Made by a program: the position numbers and the translations under genes. From the NCBI GenBank assembly GCA_902363135.1, contig CABIZF010000007.1:62001-126000 (forward strand): DNA of 64,000 nucleotides, written 5' to 3'. The notes beneath the pieces are model-generated. The model ran no database searches and had not been told where the DNA came from. It saw nothing but the letters and a program-made list of their open reading frames with translations. Of this stretch, positions 17,235 through 25,132 are shown in pieces. This DNA is from Lachnospiraceae bacterium. GTDB taxonomy: Bacteria; Bacillota; Clostridia; Lachnospirales; Lachnospiraceae. Each line of letters begins with the position of its first letter. Position 1 is the first letter of the stretch.

Positions 17235-18119
17235 ATGGATACAGTGGATACACGAAGTGCATCAGTTCCAGAAGATGGCGAAAAAATTATAGAGATTCAG
17301 CTGGAACGTCTGCGGACCTTTAAGAACCATCCATTTAAGGTTCGGATGGATCAGGAAATGATTCGGCTCAGTGCGAGTGTTGAGAAATACGGAATCATAA
17401 ATCCACTGATTGTACGACCGATTCCAGATGGTGTTTATGAGATTATCTCCGGACACAGAAGAAAGGCAGCTGCTGAAAAGTTTGGTTACAGGAAGGTGCC
17501 GGTCATTATCAGAGTCATGTCAGATGATGAAGCAGTAATTAATATGGTGGATTCCAATTTACAGAGGCAGCAGATTACATTCAGTGAAAAGGCTTTTGCT
17601 TATAAGATGAAGAATGAAGCTATGAAGCGAACTGGAGGAAGAAGAAAAAGTAGCCAGTCTGACTACCCGTTGAAAGGAAAAAAGACAGTAGAAATCATTG
17701 GTGAAGAATTTGGTGACAGCGCAAAACAGGTACAGCGGTATCTGAAACTGACGGATTTGATTCCTGAGTTACTGGAAAAGCTGGATAACGGTGAACTTTC
17801 ATTTAACCCAGCTGTGGAACTTTCGTATTTAACGATAGAGGAACAAAAGGAATTTATAGATGCTATGGAGTATACACAGGCAGTTCCATCCATTTCCCAG
17901 GCACAGAGAATGAAGAAATTAAGCCGGGAGAAAAAGCTGACTGGAACAAAAATGAGAGAGATTATGGGTGAGATCAAAAAAGGAGAAATTACCAGAGTGA
18001 TGTTTAACAACGAACAGCTGTATCGGTATTTTCCGAAATCATATACCCCGGCAGAAATGAAAGAAGAAATACTGAGTATGTTAAACCAATGGAAACCGCA
18101 GAAAATGGCAGTAAAATAG
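17235..18119 (+). CDS. ParB/RepB/Spo0J-type partition protein, first copy on the element
   Basis: 294 residues with a ParB N-terminal domain (ISGHRRKAAAEKFG), the NMVDSNLQRQQITFSEKAFAYKMKNEAM block, and a helix-turn-helix region followed by QRYLKLTDLIPELL. Such ParB proteins bind element centromeres and stabilise plasmids or excised elements. The ATG at 17235 has GGAGGAAAG seven bases ahead, so a longer in-frame TTG start at 17163 inside the terminator hairpin is rejected. It lies 10 bases before parA. It is clearly distinct from the chromosomal ParB and closest in layout to the second element ParB downstream. Confidence 0.9.
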   Translation: MDTVDTRSASVPEDGEKIIEIQLERLRTFKNHPFKVRMDQEMIRLSASVEKYGIINPLIVRPIPDGVYEIISGHRRKAAAEKFGYRKVPVIIRVMSDDEAVINMVDSNLQRQQITFSEKAFAYKMKNEAMKRTGGRRKSSQSDYPLKGKKTVEIIGEEFGDSAKQVQRYLKLTDLIPELLEKLDNGELSFNPAVELSYLTIEEQKEFIDAMEYTQAVPSISQAQRMKKLSREKKLTGTKMREIMGEIKKGEITRVMFNNEQLYRYFPKSYTPAEMKEEILSMLNQWKPQKMAVK

Positions 18120-18129
18120 GAGGAAAATT

Positions 18130-18915
18130 ATGTGTAGAGTAATCGCAATATCAAACCAGAAAGGTGGAGTTGGAAAAACCACCACAACCGTAAATCTTGG
18201 AATTGGACTTGCCAGACAGGGAAAGAAAGTGTTGCTGATTGATGCAGATCCACAGGGGAGCCTTACAGCAAGTCTTGGTTATGTAGAACCGGACGAAATA
18301 GGAACTACACTTGCCACAATTATGATGGCTATCATCAATGAAAAAGAATTTGAGATCACAGATGGCATTCTGCATCATAAAGAAAATGTAGATCTGCTTC
18401 CGGCAAATATTGAATTATCTGCATTGGAAGTAACAATGGGGAACGTGATGAGCAGAGAGCTGATTATGAAGGAGTATATTGAGGCTGTGAGAACGGAGTA
18501 TGACTATATCTTGATTGATTGTATGCCAAGTCTGGGACTAATGACAATCAATGCGCTGGTTGCTGCGGATTCCGTGTTGATTCCAGTACAGGCGGCTTAC
18601 CTTCCGGTGAAAGGTCTTCAGCAACTGATACATACGATTGCAATGGTGAAGAAGCGGCTGAACAGGAAGTTGATATTTGAAGGGATTCTTCTTACAATGG
18701 TGGATTTTCGCACAAACTATGCAAAAGATGTGGCTGGCAAAGTGCGTGAAGCTTATGGTGAGAAAATAGAGATTTTTGACACAGTGATTCCTATGTCAGT
18801 GAAAGCAGCTGAAACAAGCGCAGAAGGTGTCAGTATCTTTTCTCATTGCCTGAATGGAAAAGTAGCGAAAGCATATGAGACGATTGCAAAGGAGGTATTG
18901 AGAAATGAAGAGTAA
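18130..18915 (+). CDS. ParA-type partition ATPase of the element
   Basis: A 261-residue ParA/Soj-like ATPase with KGGVGKTTT (residues 11-19), DADPQGS and the IDCMPSLG stretch. It provides ATP-driven positioning of the element's ParB-bound centromere. The start follows TAGGAGGAAAATT. It overlaps the next parB by 11 bases. The arrangement parB-parA-parB-rep is plasmid-like and separate from the chromosomal parAB 6 kb upstream. Confidence 0.93.
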   Translation: MCRVIAISNQKGGVGKTTTTVNLGIGLARQGKKVLLIDADPQGSLTASLGYVEPDEIGTTLATIMMAIINEKEFEITDGILHHKENVDLLPANIELSALEVTMGNVMSRELIMKEYIEAVRTEYDYILIDCMPSLGLMTINALVAADSVLIPVQAAYLPVKGLQQLIHTIAMVKKRLNRKLIFEGILLTMVDFRTNYAKDVAGKVREAYGEKIEIFDTVIPMSVKAAETSAEGVSIFSHCLNGKVAKAYETIAKEVLRNEE

Positions 18916-19813
18916 AAGTGCAGACAAAATAAAGATGCCTAGTATAGATGAACTGCTGGGAGTATCCGGCGAGGAAAGTGCAACAGATATTGAGATTAGC
19001 AGAATACACAGCTTTGTAAATCATCCATTTAAGGTTTTGGATGATGATAAGATGGATGACCTGGTAGAGAGTATTAAACAGAATGGTGTGCTGACACCTG
19101 TTTTAGTAAGGCCAGATAAGAATAACAGCTATGAGATGATATCCGGGCATCGAAGAATGCACGCAGCGATAAAAGCAGGACTGGAAACTATACCAGCCAT
19201 TGTGCGGGATATGGAAGACGATGAAGCCATTGTCATAATGGTAGACGCCAATATCCAACGAGAAGAATTACTTCCAAGTGAAAAGGCATTTGCATATAAA
19301 ATGAAATTAGGCGCAATGAAGAGACAAGCAGGAAGACCACCTAAAAATAATTCGTGCCAAAATGGCACAAATTTAAGGTCTGATGAAGAACTTGGAAATC
19401 TAGTGGGTGAAAGTGCAAGAAGTATTCAGCGGTACATTCGCCTAACAGAACTTATTCCAGACCTTCTTGATTATGTAGATAAGAAACGTCTGCAGTTTAC
19501 TGTTGCGGTTGACATTTCCTATATTGACAAAGAGATTCAAACATGGTTATTTGAATACATCAAGGAAAATGGTACGGTTAAAGCAGTTCAGGTAGCGGCA
19601 CTCCGCACAGCACTTGAAGCAGGACCGATGACGCAGGCGAAAATGATCTCCATACTGGTAAACAGTCAGCCTGGCAGGAAGCAGGAACAAAAAATCACGT
19701 TATCAGAGAAAAAACTGAGAAATTTCTTCTCTGATAACTATACGGCGGAGGATATGGAAAGTGTAATTCTGGAACTTCTGGATCAATGGAAAAGAGGTGA
19801 GATAACAGTATGA
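18905..19813 (+). CDS. ParB-type partition protein, second copy on the element
   Basis: 302 residues with ParB features: FVNHPFKVLDDDKMDDLVESIKQNG at the start, ISGHRRMHAAIKAG, VDANIQREELLPSEKAFAYKMK, and a central helix-turn-helix followed by RYIRLTELIPDLLDYVD. It shares the overall layout of the ParB encoded before parA (about a third to a half of residues by eye), suggesting duplication and divergence. Coupling with parA (11-base overlap) and with the rep gene (4-base overlap) puts all four genes in one operon. Confidence 0.92.
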   Translation: MKSKSADKIKMPSIDELLGVSGEESATDIEISRIHSFVNHPFKVLDDDKMDDLVESIKQNGVLTPVLVRPDKNNSYEMISGHRRMHAAIKAGLETIPAIVRDMEDDEAIVIMVDANIQREELLPSEKAFAYKMKLGAMKRQAGRPPKNNSCQNGTNLRSDEELGNLVGESARSIQRYIRLTELIPDLLDYVDKKRLQFTVAVDISYIDKEIQTWLFEYIKENGTVKAVQVAALRTALEAGPMTQAKMISILVNSQPGRKQEQKITLSEKKLRNFFSDNYTAEDMESVILELLDQWKRGEITV

Positions 19814-20793
19814 ATTTTGAATACTATTATGGCACTCAGGCTGATCAGTTCAGTTTTATCCGGATTCCAAGAATATTATTATTAGATGAAGCATTTTCCG
19901 CACTGTCTTTATCAGCTAAAGTCCTTTACTCGGTACTTCTGGACAGAATGGGACTCTCAATGAAAAATAAATGGCTTGATGAAGAAAACAAGGTGTACAT
20001 TATCTATCAGATCACGGAGATACAGAGTGATTTGGGATTCTCTAAGAAAAAAGCAATGGACTATCTCACAGAATTGGAGAAAATCGGACTGATTGAAAAG
20101 AAAAAGAGAGGCTTTGGATTGCCGAACATTATATATGTTAAGAGCTTTATGGTACATCAGAGTAGTCAAAGAAGTAATGAAATGGGAACTTCACAGGAAA
20201 AAGATGCGGTACATAGAAGTATCGAAAGGGGAACTCCTGAGGTGATGAATAAGCACCTCAGAGGTGCCGAAACAGATACCTCAGAAGTGCCCAAAAACGG
20301 ACTTCAAGAGGTTCCCAAAACGGTACCGCTATATAATAAGACTTATATGAATTATAATAACCAGAGTAATATGAAATCGAATCATATCAAATCAGATGGC
20401 GATAGGATTCGATGTGATCAAAAAGAACAGGAAATCAATGCTTATGCTGAACTGGTAAAGAAAAATATTGATTTTGATGTTTTACTGCATACATACAGCA
20501 GAGAGCAGGATCTGGTAGAAGAAATATATCAGTTGATTCTGGAGACCGTTCAAACTGAAAAGGATATGATACGGATCGCCGGCGAATATTATCCGGCAGG
20601 CTTTGTGAAGGGAAAATTACTGAAACTGAATTATTCGCATATCGAGTATGTGCTGGAGTGCATGGATAAAAATACTACGAAAGTCAGAAACATAAAACAA
20701 TATTTGCTGGCTGCTTTATTTAATGCACCATCAACGATTGGAAGTTATTATAAAGCAGCGGTAAATCACGACATGCCACAGTACGCAAACTGA
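19810..20793 (+). CDS. Replication initiator protein A-like (RepA N-terminal, DUF6017-like C-terminus)
   Basis: 327 residues. The first ~120 match the RepA N-terminal winged-helix domain found in Firmicutes plasmids and conjugative elements: YYYGTQADQFSFIRIPRILL, LSLSAKVLYSVLLDRMGLS, then a helix-turn-helix with LGFSKKKAMDYLTELEKIGLI. A polar linker follows. A C-terminal helical domain (about 205-320) resembles the one called DUF6017. It probably starts autonomous replication of the excised circle. It overlaps parB and shares its operon. Confidence 0.88.
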   Translation: MNFEYYYGTQADQFSFIRIPRILLLDEAFSALSLSAKVLYSVLLDRMGLSMKNKWLDEENKVYIIYQITEIQSDLGFSKKKAMDYLTELEKIGLIEKKKRGFGLPNIIYVKSFMVHQSSQRSNEMGTSQEKDAVHRSIERGTPEVMNKHLRGAETDTSEVPKNGLQEVPKTVPLYNKTYMNYNNQSNMKSNHIKSDGDRIRCDQKEQEINAYAELVKKNIDFDVLLHTYSREQDLVEEIYQLILETVQTEKDMIRIAGEYYPAGFVKGKLLKLNYSHIEYVLECMDKNTTKVRNIKQYLLAALFNAPSTIGSYYKAAVNHDMPQYAN

Positions 20794-20804
20794 AGGAGGT
20801 ACTT

Positions 20805-21101
20805 ATGATTGTTTTAAGAATGGCAGGAAAAATTTTATTGTTACCGGTGTGGTTATTATTAGCCACTGCCCATTTACTGGTAAAGATCGCAGTTGAAATC
20901 TACTGCATCGGAAAAGGCCTTATCAATCTGATTCTGGGTTTTATGCTGATTGGAACATTGCTCTGGTACAGACAATGGGAGCGGTTTGCTTTACTTGCAG
21001 TTGCTGGTGGCATCTTGCTGTTCTTTCTGTGGCTTGGAGTGTTTATGGAAGTTATACTGGAATCAGCACAACACAAAATTGGAGAATTGATTATTAAGTG
21101 A
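20805..21101 (+). CDS. Small membrane protein of the element
   Basis: 98 residues with about three hydrophobic segments (ILLLPVWLLLATAHLLVKI, INLILGFMLIGTLLW, FALLAVAGGILLFFLWLGVFM). It has a strong AAGGAGG ribosome site and lies 11 bases after the rep gene. I do not recognise a family. Small membrane proteins in this position are common in Lachnospiraceae conjugative elements. Confidence 0.75.
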   Translation: MIVLRMAGKILLLPVWLLLATAHLLVKIAVEIYCIGKGLINLILGFMLIGTLLWYRQWERFALLAVAGGILLFFLWLGVFMEVILESAQHKIGELIIK

Positions 21102-21111
21102 GGAAACTATT

Positions 21112-21540
21112 ATGGAGAAAGAATATATTCAGCTACCAGCATTAAAAAGAGATCTGGATCCAGATGTTGTAAAGGCCTTATGGGCGTTTATTCAATTACC
21201 TGAGGAATACCAAGCACGCTATCAGGAGCAATATGAATTGTTAAATCAGAGGAAAGAAGAAGCAGACAGGCAATTACAGGAGAATATCGAAAAGATTGAT
21301 GCAGACGCAATTCATTTATATGAAGAAACCATGCGGAGCATGATTCGTGATATTGTTCAGCAATCCTGTAACTTAGCTTGTTGGGTTCGCTATCATAAAT
21401 ACGATTTGGAAGAATCTCTGGAAGAGATGATAGACCAGCAGCCACATGCTGCAAAATATATTATTGCAATGAATATACTCATGGATGACGCAGAGGGAAG
21501 CGAAAGTCCATTTGAGGGAAACAGTTTTATGACATCATAA
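21112..21540 (+). CDS. Conserved helical protein of unknown function
   Basis: A 142-residue, largely helical soluble protein. The block YEETMRSMIRDIVQQSCNLACWVRYHKYDLEESLEEMI (about 64-100) recurs in a truncated relative encoded at 24786-24998. No domain is recognised. It is the last gene of the parB-parA-parB-rep operon and is followed by a terminator. Confidence 0.75.
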   Translation: MEKEYIQLPALKRDLDPDVVKALWAFIQLPEEYQARYQEQYELLNQRKEEADRQLQENIEKIDADAIHLYEETMRSMIRDIVQQSCNLACWVRYHKYDLEESLEEMIDQQPHAAKYIIAMNILMDDAEGSESPFEGNSFMTS

Positions 21541-21563
21541 TTAAGAAAATCACAATCAATAGT

Positions 21564-21608
21564 GTCCTGTCAGATAACATCGTTGTCTGGCAGGACTATT
21601 TTTTTGAC
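21564..21608 (+). terminator. Terminator of the par-rep operon
   Basis: GTCCTG...CAGA (from 21564) pairs with TCTG.CAGGAC (to 21596), followed by TATTTTTTT. Confidence 0.85.
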
Positions 21609-22129
21609 TTTTACAGTTTTGAAAATTATATCAAAAATTTTTTCAAAAAGATTCTTAACTAAATCCCCACCTTTTGTATTTAGGAATTGAGCAGGCCACA
21701 CCATCATTTAAGTCGTGGCAGCTTGAGTACAATGACAACTGAATGAGCTTGCCAATTCGCCGGAGCTGCTGTAGAGAGTTCCGGATAGTCCGTAAGGATA
21801 ATAGAAACAGAGGTCTGCATATGGCTTTTCTATGGAAAGCAGCGGATCAATAATGATACTCCCGATGATGCCGGTCAGATAAAGTGAGGAATCTGAAGAC
21901 CATACACGATATGGCTGAGACTGCCTGCAATGGCGTGAACGGATTGGGTGTACCCTGAAATGGGTTACACATGTGAAGAGACAATCTAGCACTGTTTTCT
22001 GAAATGATGACAGCCCTGGTTAATGCCAGGGCTGCTGACAATAGAAGCTGTGCGGCAGATTAGTTTTTCTGCCGTACTCTTGTGTTGCCAGTAAGGTAGC
22101 AAATAGAGTAAGAAAGGGGGGAAGGATGG
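21609..22129. other. 520-base stretch without a convincing gene, with two hairpins
   Basis: A 94-codon frame on the reverse strand has no ribosome site and unnatural composition. Two clean hairpins stand before ssb: CAGCCCTGG/CCAGGGCTG (22011-22034) and CGGCAG/CTGCCG (22053-22074). They could be a terminator pair or part of an untranslated RNA. Nothing else is recognised. Confidence 0.5.
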
Positions 22130-22540
22130 ATGAATATGGTTGTACTTATTGGACGTCTGGTGAGAGATCCCAGTTATAGTGAAGTCGAGACAGAAAAAGG
22201 AAAGTATCATATTGCATCATTTTATCTGGCGGTGCCGAGAAATTTTAATAAAGGTGTCAATTATATTAAAATTACAACTTTTGGAAAACAGGCAGATTTC
22301 GCAAGGGATTACCTGACAAAAGGAAAGCGTGTTGCAATACTTGGTGAGCTGATGATCGGAAGCTATAAAGATAAGGAAACAGATAAAACGGTCTATACCA
22401 CAGAGGTAACTGCAAGCCGACTGGAATTCGCTGACGGAAAAGATGCTAGTGGGAACACTCCGATACCTTTTCCAGAAGCAGATGCAGATGGGTTTCAGCA
22501 TATCCCGGATGGATATGGAGAAGAATTACCGTTTCGATAA
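22130..22540 (+). CDS. ssb: Single-stranded DNA-binding protein
   Basis: 136 residues with the OB-fold of SSB: MNMVVLIGRLVRDPSY, FYLAVPRNF, IKITTFGKQADFARDYLTKGKRVAILGEL. The C-terminus ends GYGEELPFR, a variant of the acidic DDDLPF tip that recruits partners, here followed by an extra Arg. It is likely the element's own SSB for replication or transfer of single strands. It has a strong GGGGGGAAGG ribosome region and is followed directly by a small gene. Confidence 0.93.
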   Translation: MNMVVLIGRLVRDPSYSEVETEKGKYHIASFYLAVPRNFNKGVNYIKITTFGKQADFARDYLTKGKRVAILGELMIGSYKDKETDKTVYTTEVTASRLEFADGKDASGNTPIPFPEADADGFQHIPDGYGEELPFR

Positions 22541-22550
22541 GGAGGGCAAA

Positions 22551-22838
22551 ATGAATCAGGTAGATAAAGAACTGATGCAGGAAAAAGGAATCCTGACAGA
22601 AAATGAAAAAGCAGATGAATATGAAATCCAGAAGGCAGCCATGAAAGAGGCTGTTTTTTTCCTGGCTGCGATGCTGGAGAAAAATCTGGATATGTCAGAA
22701 CTTCAGACAATTTCCTTATATCTGAAGGAATTATCCATGAAACAGCATTATATGCACATTCACCTGTATGTTCAGCAGCTTTACAGAAACAGCAGACCGC
22801 ATGACGATGCTTATGATTACTGGGAAGAAAGAGATTAG
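22551..22838 (+). CDS. Small helical protein downstream of ssb
   Basis: 95 residues, hydrophilic and mostly helical, starting MNQVDKELMQEKG and ending DYWEERD. The ATG at 22551 has GGAGGG seven bases ahead, which excludes a longer frame starting inside ssb. No family is recognised. It is co-transcribed with ssb (10-base gap). Confidence 0.7.
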   Translation: MNQVDKELMQEKGILTENEKADEYEIQKAAMKEAVFFLAAMLEKNLDMSELQTISLYLKELSMKQHYMHIHLYVQQLYRNSRPHDDAYDYWEERD

Positions 22839-22845
22839 GTGAAAA

Positions 22846-23153
22846 TGGAGAACGAACAGATAGTAATAGAATTAAAAGAACTTTTGTATATGGAATTCAG
22901 GTGATATTTATATCGAAGGAAAGCAAATGTAACCGCCCAGAGTATCTTGCTGGCGATCGGGTATAACATAAACAAGCTTCATCATAAGATTCAGGCAGGA
23001 AGGACAGGGCGGCATTTATTTCCACTCAAACAAACCGCCTGATTTTGACAGGTCAAAAGTAAATCCTGAAAACGAACCTTTTTCCAGAAAAGGTTTATTA
23101 AAGTTCGCCTTCTTGTAGAAACAGAATGAAAGGAGAGAATATTTCGCCTTAAA
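22846..23153 (+). mobile_element. IS1182-type transposase relic (3' end)
   Basis: The frame ending at 23042 reads NVTAQSILLAIGYNINK followed by LHHKIQAGRTG and LFPLKQTA. This is the typical C-terminus of IS1182-family DDE transposases. Just upstream, the worn stretch IELKELLYMEFR with an in-frame TGA corresponds to the family's VLKEDYGFRRF region. No 5' portion remains. It sits between ssb and the Hsp20 genes and marks a past rearrangement. Confidence 0.75.
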
Positions 23154-23208
23154 AACGGCAAAAAGATGCTGCCGCACCTATGATTTCCTAATCATTGATG
23201 CGACAGCC
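23154..23208 (-). terminator. Terminator of the Hsp20 operon
   Basis: On the reverse strand GCTG.CGCA...ATGATT pairs with AATCAT...TGCGGCAGC and is followed by ATCTTTTTG. It ends the leftward hsp20 transcript. Confidence 0.75.
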
Positions 23209-23228
23209 CCGACTATAAGGAGATTTCC

Positions 23229-23681
23229 TTAACCTTCAATGGCAATATAACCATCTTTTTCTATTTTCTCAGGTGCTTTCTTCGGCACGGACAGTTTCAG
23301 AATACCATCTTCATATTTTGCATGAATGTCTTCTTCGCTTACTGCATCGCCTACATAAAAGCTTCGGCACATGCTGCCCGCATAGCGTTCACGCCTGATA
23401 TAATTACCTTCTTTATCTTTTTCATCTTTATCCAGTCCCTTTGCAGCAGAAAGTACCAGATAACCATCTTTCAGCTGTACCTGAATCTCGTCTTTCTTAA
23501 ATCCCGGAAGATCGACATCCAGTTCATAGCTACCGTCTGTTTCACGGATATCCGTTTTCATCATGTTCTGCGCATGTTTACCATAAAGCGGATTCTTCTT
23601 GCCCCAAAACTCATCGTTAAACGGGAAATTCATCCAATCATCATCAAATAAGTTTTCTCCAAAAATACTAGGCATTAACAT
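23229..23681 (-). CDS. Hsp20/alpha-crystallin family chaperone, second gene of the pair
   Basis: A 150-residue small heat shock protein: N-terminus MLMPSIFGENLFDDDW, an alpha-crystallin domain (about 40-140) with YELDVDLPGFKKDEI, then YEDGILKLSVPKK, the conserved G-x-L motif. It holds unfolded proteins during stress without ATP. It shares its first ~14 residues and much of the domain with the neighbouring copy, so it came by tandem duplication. It is likely read from the CIRCE promoter upstream of the first gene; a GCCCGA/TCGGGC hairpin lies between the two genes. Confidence 0.95.
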   Translation of the reverse strand: MLMPSIFGENLFDDDWMNFPFNDEFWGKKNPLYGKHAQNMMKTDIRETDGSYELDVDLPGFKKDEIQVQLKDGYLVLSAAKGLDKDEKDKEGNYIRRERYAGSMCRSFYVGDAVSEEDIHAKYEDGILKLSVPKKAPEKIEKDGYIAIEG

Positions 23682-23761
23682 AAGTCATCTCTCCTTTTCA
23701 TGACAAACAAATCTATATTCAAGTCTTTCGACTGTTACTTACAATTATATTTAAAGGGTAC

Positions 23762-23780
23762 TGCCCGAAATCTTCGGGCA
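23762..23780 (-). other. Intergenic hairpin between the Hsp20 genes
   Basis: TGCCCGAA/TTCGGGCA with a 3-base loop and no T-run. It may stabilise or split the bicistronic transcript. Confidence 0.5.
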
Positions 23781-23817
23781 ACACCACGAGCTTTTTATCA
23801 ATCAGATGTTATCATTA

Positions 23818-24273
23818 TCATTCAATGGTTATATATTTCGGATCATTGGAAACTGGTTTTGCTTCTTTCTTCGGAACAAACAGTTTCAGGATACCATGTT
23901 TGTATTCACCTTTAATGTCTTCCTGAGTCACTTCTTCGCCTACATAAAAGCTTCGCTCGCAGGCTCCTGCGTAACGTTCACGTCTGATGTAGTGTCCCTT
24001 CTTATCTTCATCGTCTTCATCCAGACCTTTTGCTGCACTGACAGTTAAGTAACCATCTTTCAATGCAACTTTGACTTCATCTTTCTTGAAGCCAGGAACA
24101 TCAACAATCAGTTCATAACCTTCCGGTTTTTCCTTAATATCTGTCTTCAGGAGATTCTGTGCTCTTCTTCCGTACAACTTCTTTTCCGCTTTCTTCTCAT
24201 CTTTGTCATCATAATAGAATGGTGTAAAGAAATCATCAAATAAGTTTTCTCCAAAAATACTAGGCATTAACAT
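23818..24273 (-). CDS. Hsp20/alpha-crystallin family chaperone, first gene of the pair
   Basis: A 151-residue small heat shock protein with N-terminus MLMPSIFGENLFDDFF, the domain YELIVDVPGFKKDEVKVALKDG and the motif YKHGILKLFVPKK. It is the promoter-proximal member. A good ribosome site (AAAGGAG on its strand) precedes it. The CIRCE operator and a consensus sigma-A promoter lie ~130 bases upstream, so expression should rise when HrcA is inactivated by heat or misfolded protein. Clostridial Hsp20 genes are often chromosomal; here they sit among mobile DNA. Confidence 0.95.
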   Translation of the reverse strand: MLMPSIFGENLFDDFFTPFYYDDKDEKKAEKKLYGRRAQNLLKTDIKEKPEGYELIVDVPGFKKDEVKVALKDGYLTVSAAKGLDEDDEDKKGHYIRRERYAGACERSFYVGEEVTQEDIKGEYKHGILKLFVPKKEAKPVSNDPKYITIE

Positions 24274-24396
24274 AAGTCATATCTCCTTTCAAAAGCTCCC
24301 TAGATCTTCACGATCCAGTCTGCTGTATTATCATTTCTAGTTCTTCGAACATCTGGAATACCTTTTCTTTTATCTCTCTTCCTTTGTTCTATCTGT

Positions 24397-24425
24397 AATA
24401 TAACACACATTATTAGCACTGTCAA
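24397..24425 (-). promoter_or_regulatory. Sigma-A promoter of the Hsp20 operon
   Basis: On the reverse strand: -35 TTGACA (24425-24420), 17-base spacer, -10 TATATT (24402-24397). It overlaps the CIRCE operator. Confidence 0.88.
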
Positions 24426-24439
24426 GAGGTGAGTGCTAA
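24413..24439. promoter_or_regulatory. CIRCE operator (HrcA binding site)
   Basis: TTAGCACTG-N9-GAGTGCTAA: 17 of 18 arm bases match the CIRCE consensus TTAGCACTC-N9-GAGTGCTAA. It covers the -35 region of the Hsp20 promoter. Confidence 0.92.
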
Positions 24440-24545
24440 TTTTTGTGAAGATTTTGTGAATGTGTTTTGTGAACGCTATAAGCCATGCAAAATGGTGAAA
24501 AAAGACGCCCTGCAAGTTTACTGTTAATGCATCAGCCTTTTAAAA

Positions 24546-24784
24546 TTAGCCAACTACTTTTCCAAAAGTTTTTAAGGTGGAGCCGGAAGTGACTTGGATA
24601 GGAGCATATTTTTTATTTAGAGAAATAAGTTGGATACCGGAATCAGATTGATGATATTTCTTTACATAAGCATCACCATCGAGGAAAAAGACACCGATTT
24701 CTCCTTCTTCAAGAGTTTCTTGTTTATGAATCCAGATGATCTGTCCATCCAGATAGAGAGGCTCCATACTGTCACCACATATGA
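24546..24784 (-). pseudogene. S24/LexA-like peptidase domain, C-terminal fragment
   Basis: The reverse strand reads IICGDSMEPLYLDGQIIW, in which GDSMEP carries the catalytic serine of S24 peptidases (LexA and phage repressors). DGDAYVKKYHQ follows with the catalytic lysine. Reading upstream, a stop appears within about 25 codons and no DNA-binding domain is found. A fragment of an unrelated gene starts on the opposite strand at about the same point. This is the tail of a phage- or element-type repressor, cut by recombination. Confidence 0.75.
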
Positions 24785-24785
24785 T

Positions 24786-24998
24786 GTTGTTCCGAAAGAA
24801 GAAATTGCTGAATTTGAAGAGCTTATGCGCAAAACCATAGCTGACATTGTATCAGAAGCCAGTAGCCTTGCCTGTTGGGTGTATGTGCAGAAATATGTGA
24901 AGCACAAAACCCTAAACGAAATGCTGCAAGAATTGCCAGACGTAGGTCAATTCATCCTAGCTATGGATACTTGGTTTGAAAAACTGATGGAGAAATAA
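24786..24998 (+). pseudogene. C-terminal fragment related to the protein encoded at 21112-21540
   Basis: Residues EFEELMRKTIADIVSEASS-LACWVYVQKY and LQELPDVGQFILAMD line up with YEETMRSMIRDIVQQSCN-LACWVRYHKY and the end of the protein encoded at 21112-21540. The N-terminal half is replaced by antisense sequence of the S24 fragment. A longer frame (from 24630) exists but is a chance fusion. Confidence 0.65.
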
Positions 24999-25044
24999 TC
25001 CAGGAAAATAGTTTAAAGTTTACATGTTATGATCATGTATGAAG

Positions 25045-25074
25045 TTGGAACAAAATAAAAGATTGTGCTATACT
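25045..25074 (+). promoter_or_regulatory. Promoter of the bile salt hydrolase gene
   Basis: TTGGAA (25045-25050), 18-base spacer, and extended -10 TGCTATACT ending at 25074. It lies ~60 bases before the gene. Confidence 0.65.
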
Positions 25075-25132
25075 ATTGTTCAAGAAAAAAACTCATTGAC
25101 ATATTTCAATCTATTTAGGAGGATAAACGATC

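Noticed and set aside
21708-21992. 94-codon reverse frame before ssb
   Set aside because: No ribosome site and Ser/Cys/Tyr-rich composition; no neighbour on that strand.
24630-24785. N-terminal part of an open frame running into the fragment at 24786
   Set aside because: It is the antisense of the S24 fragment; only the part after 24786 resembles a real protein.
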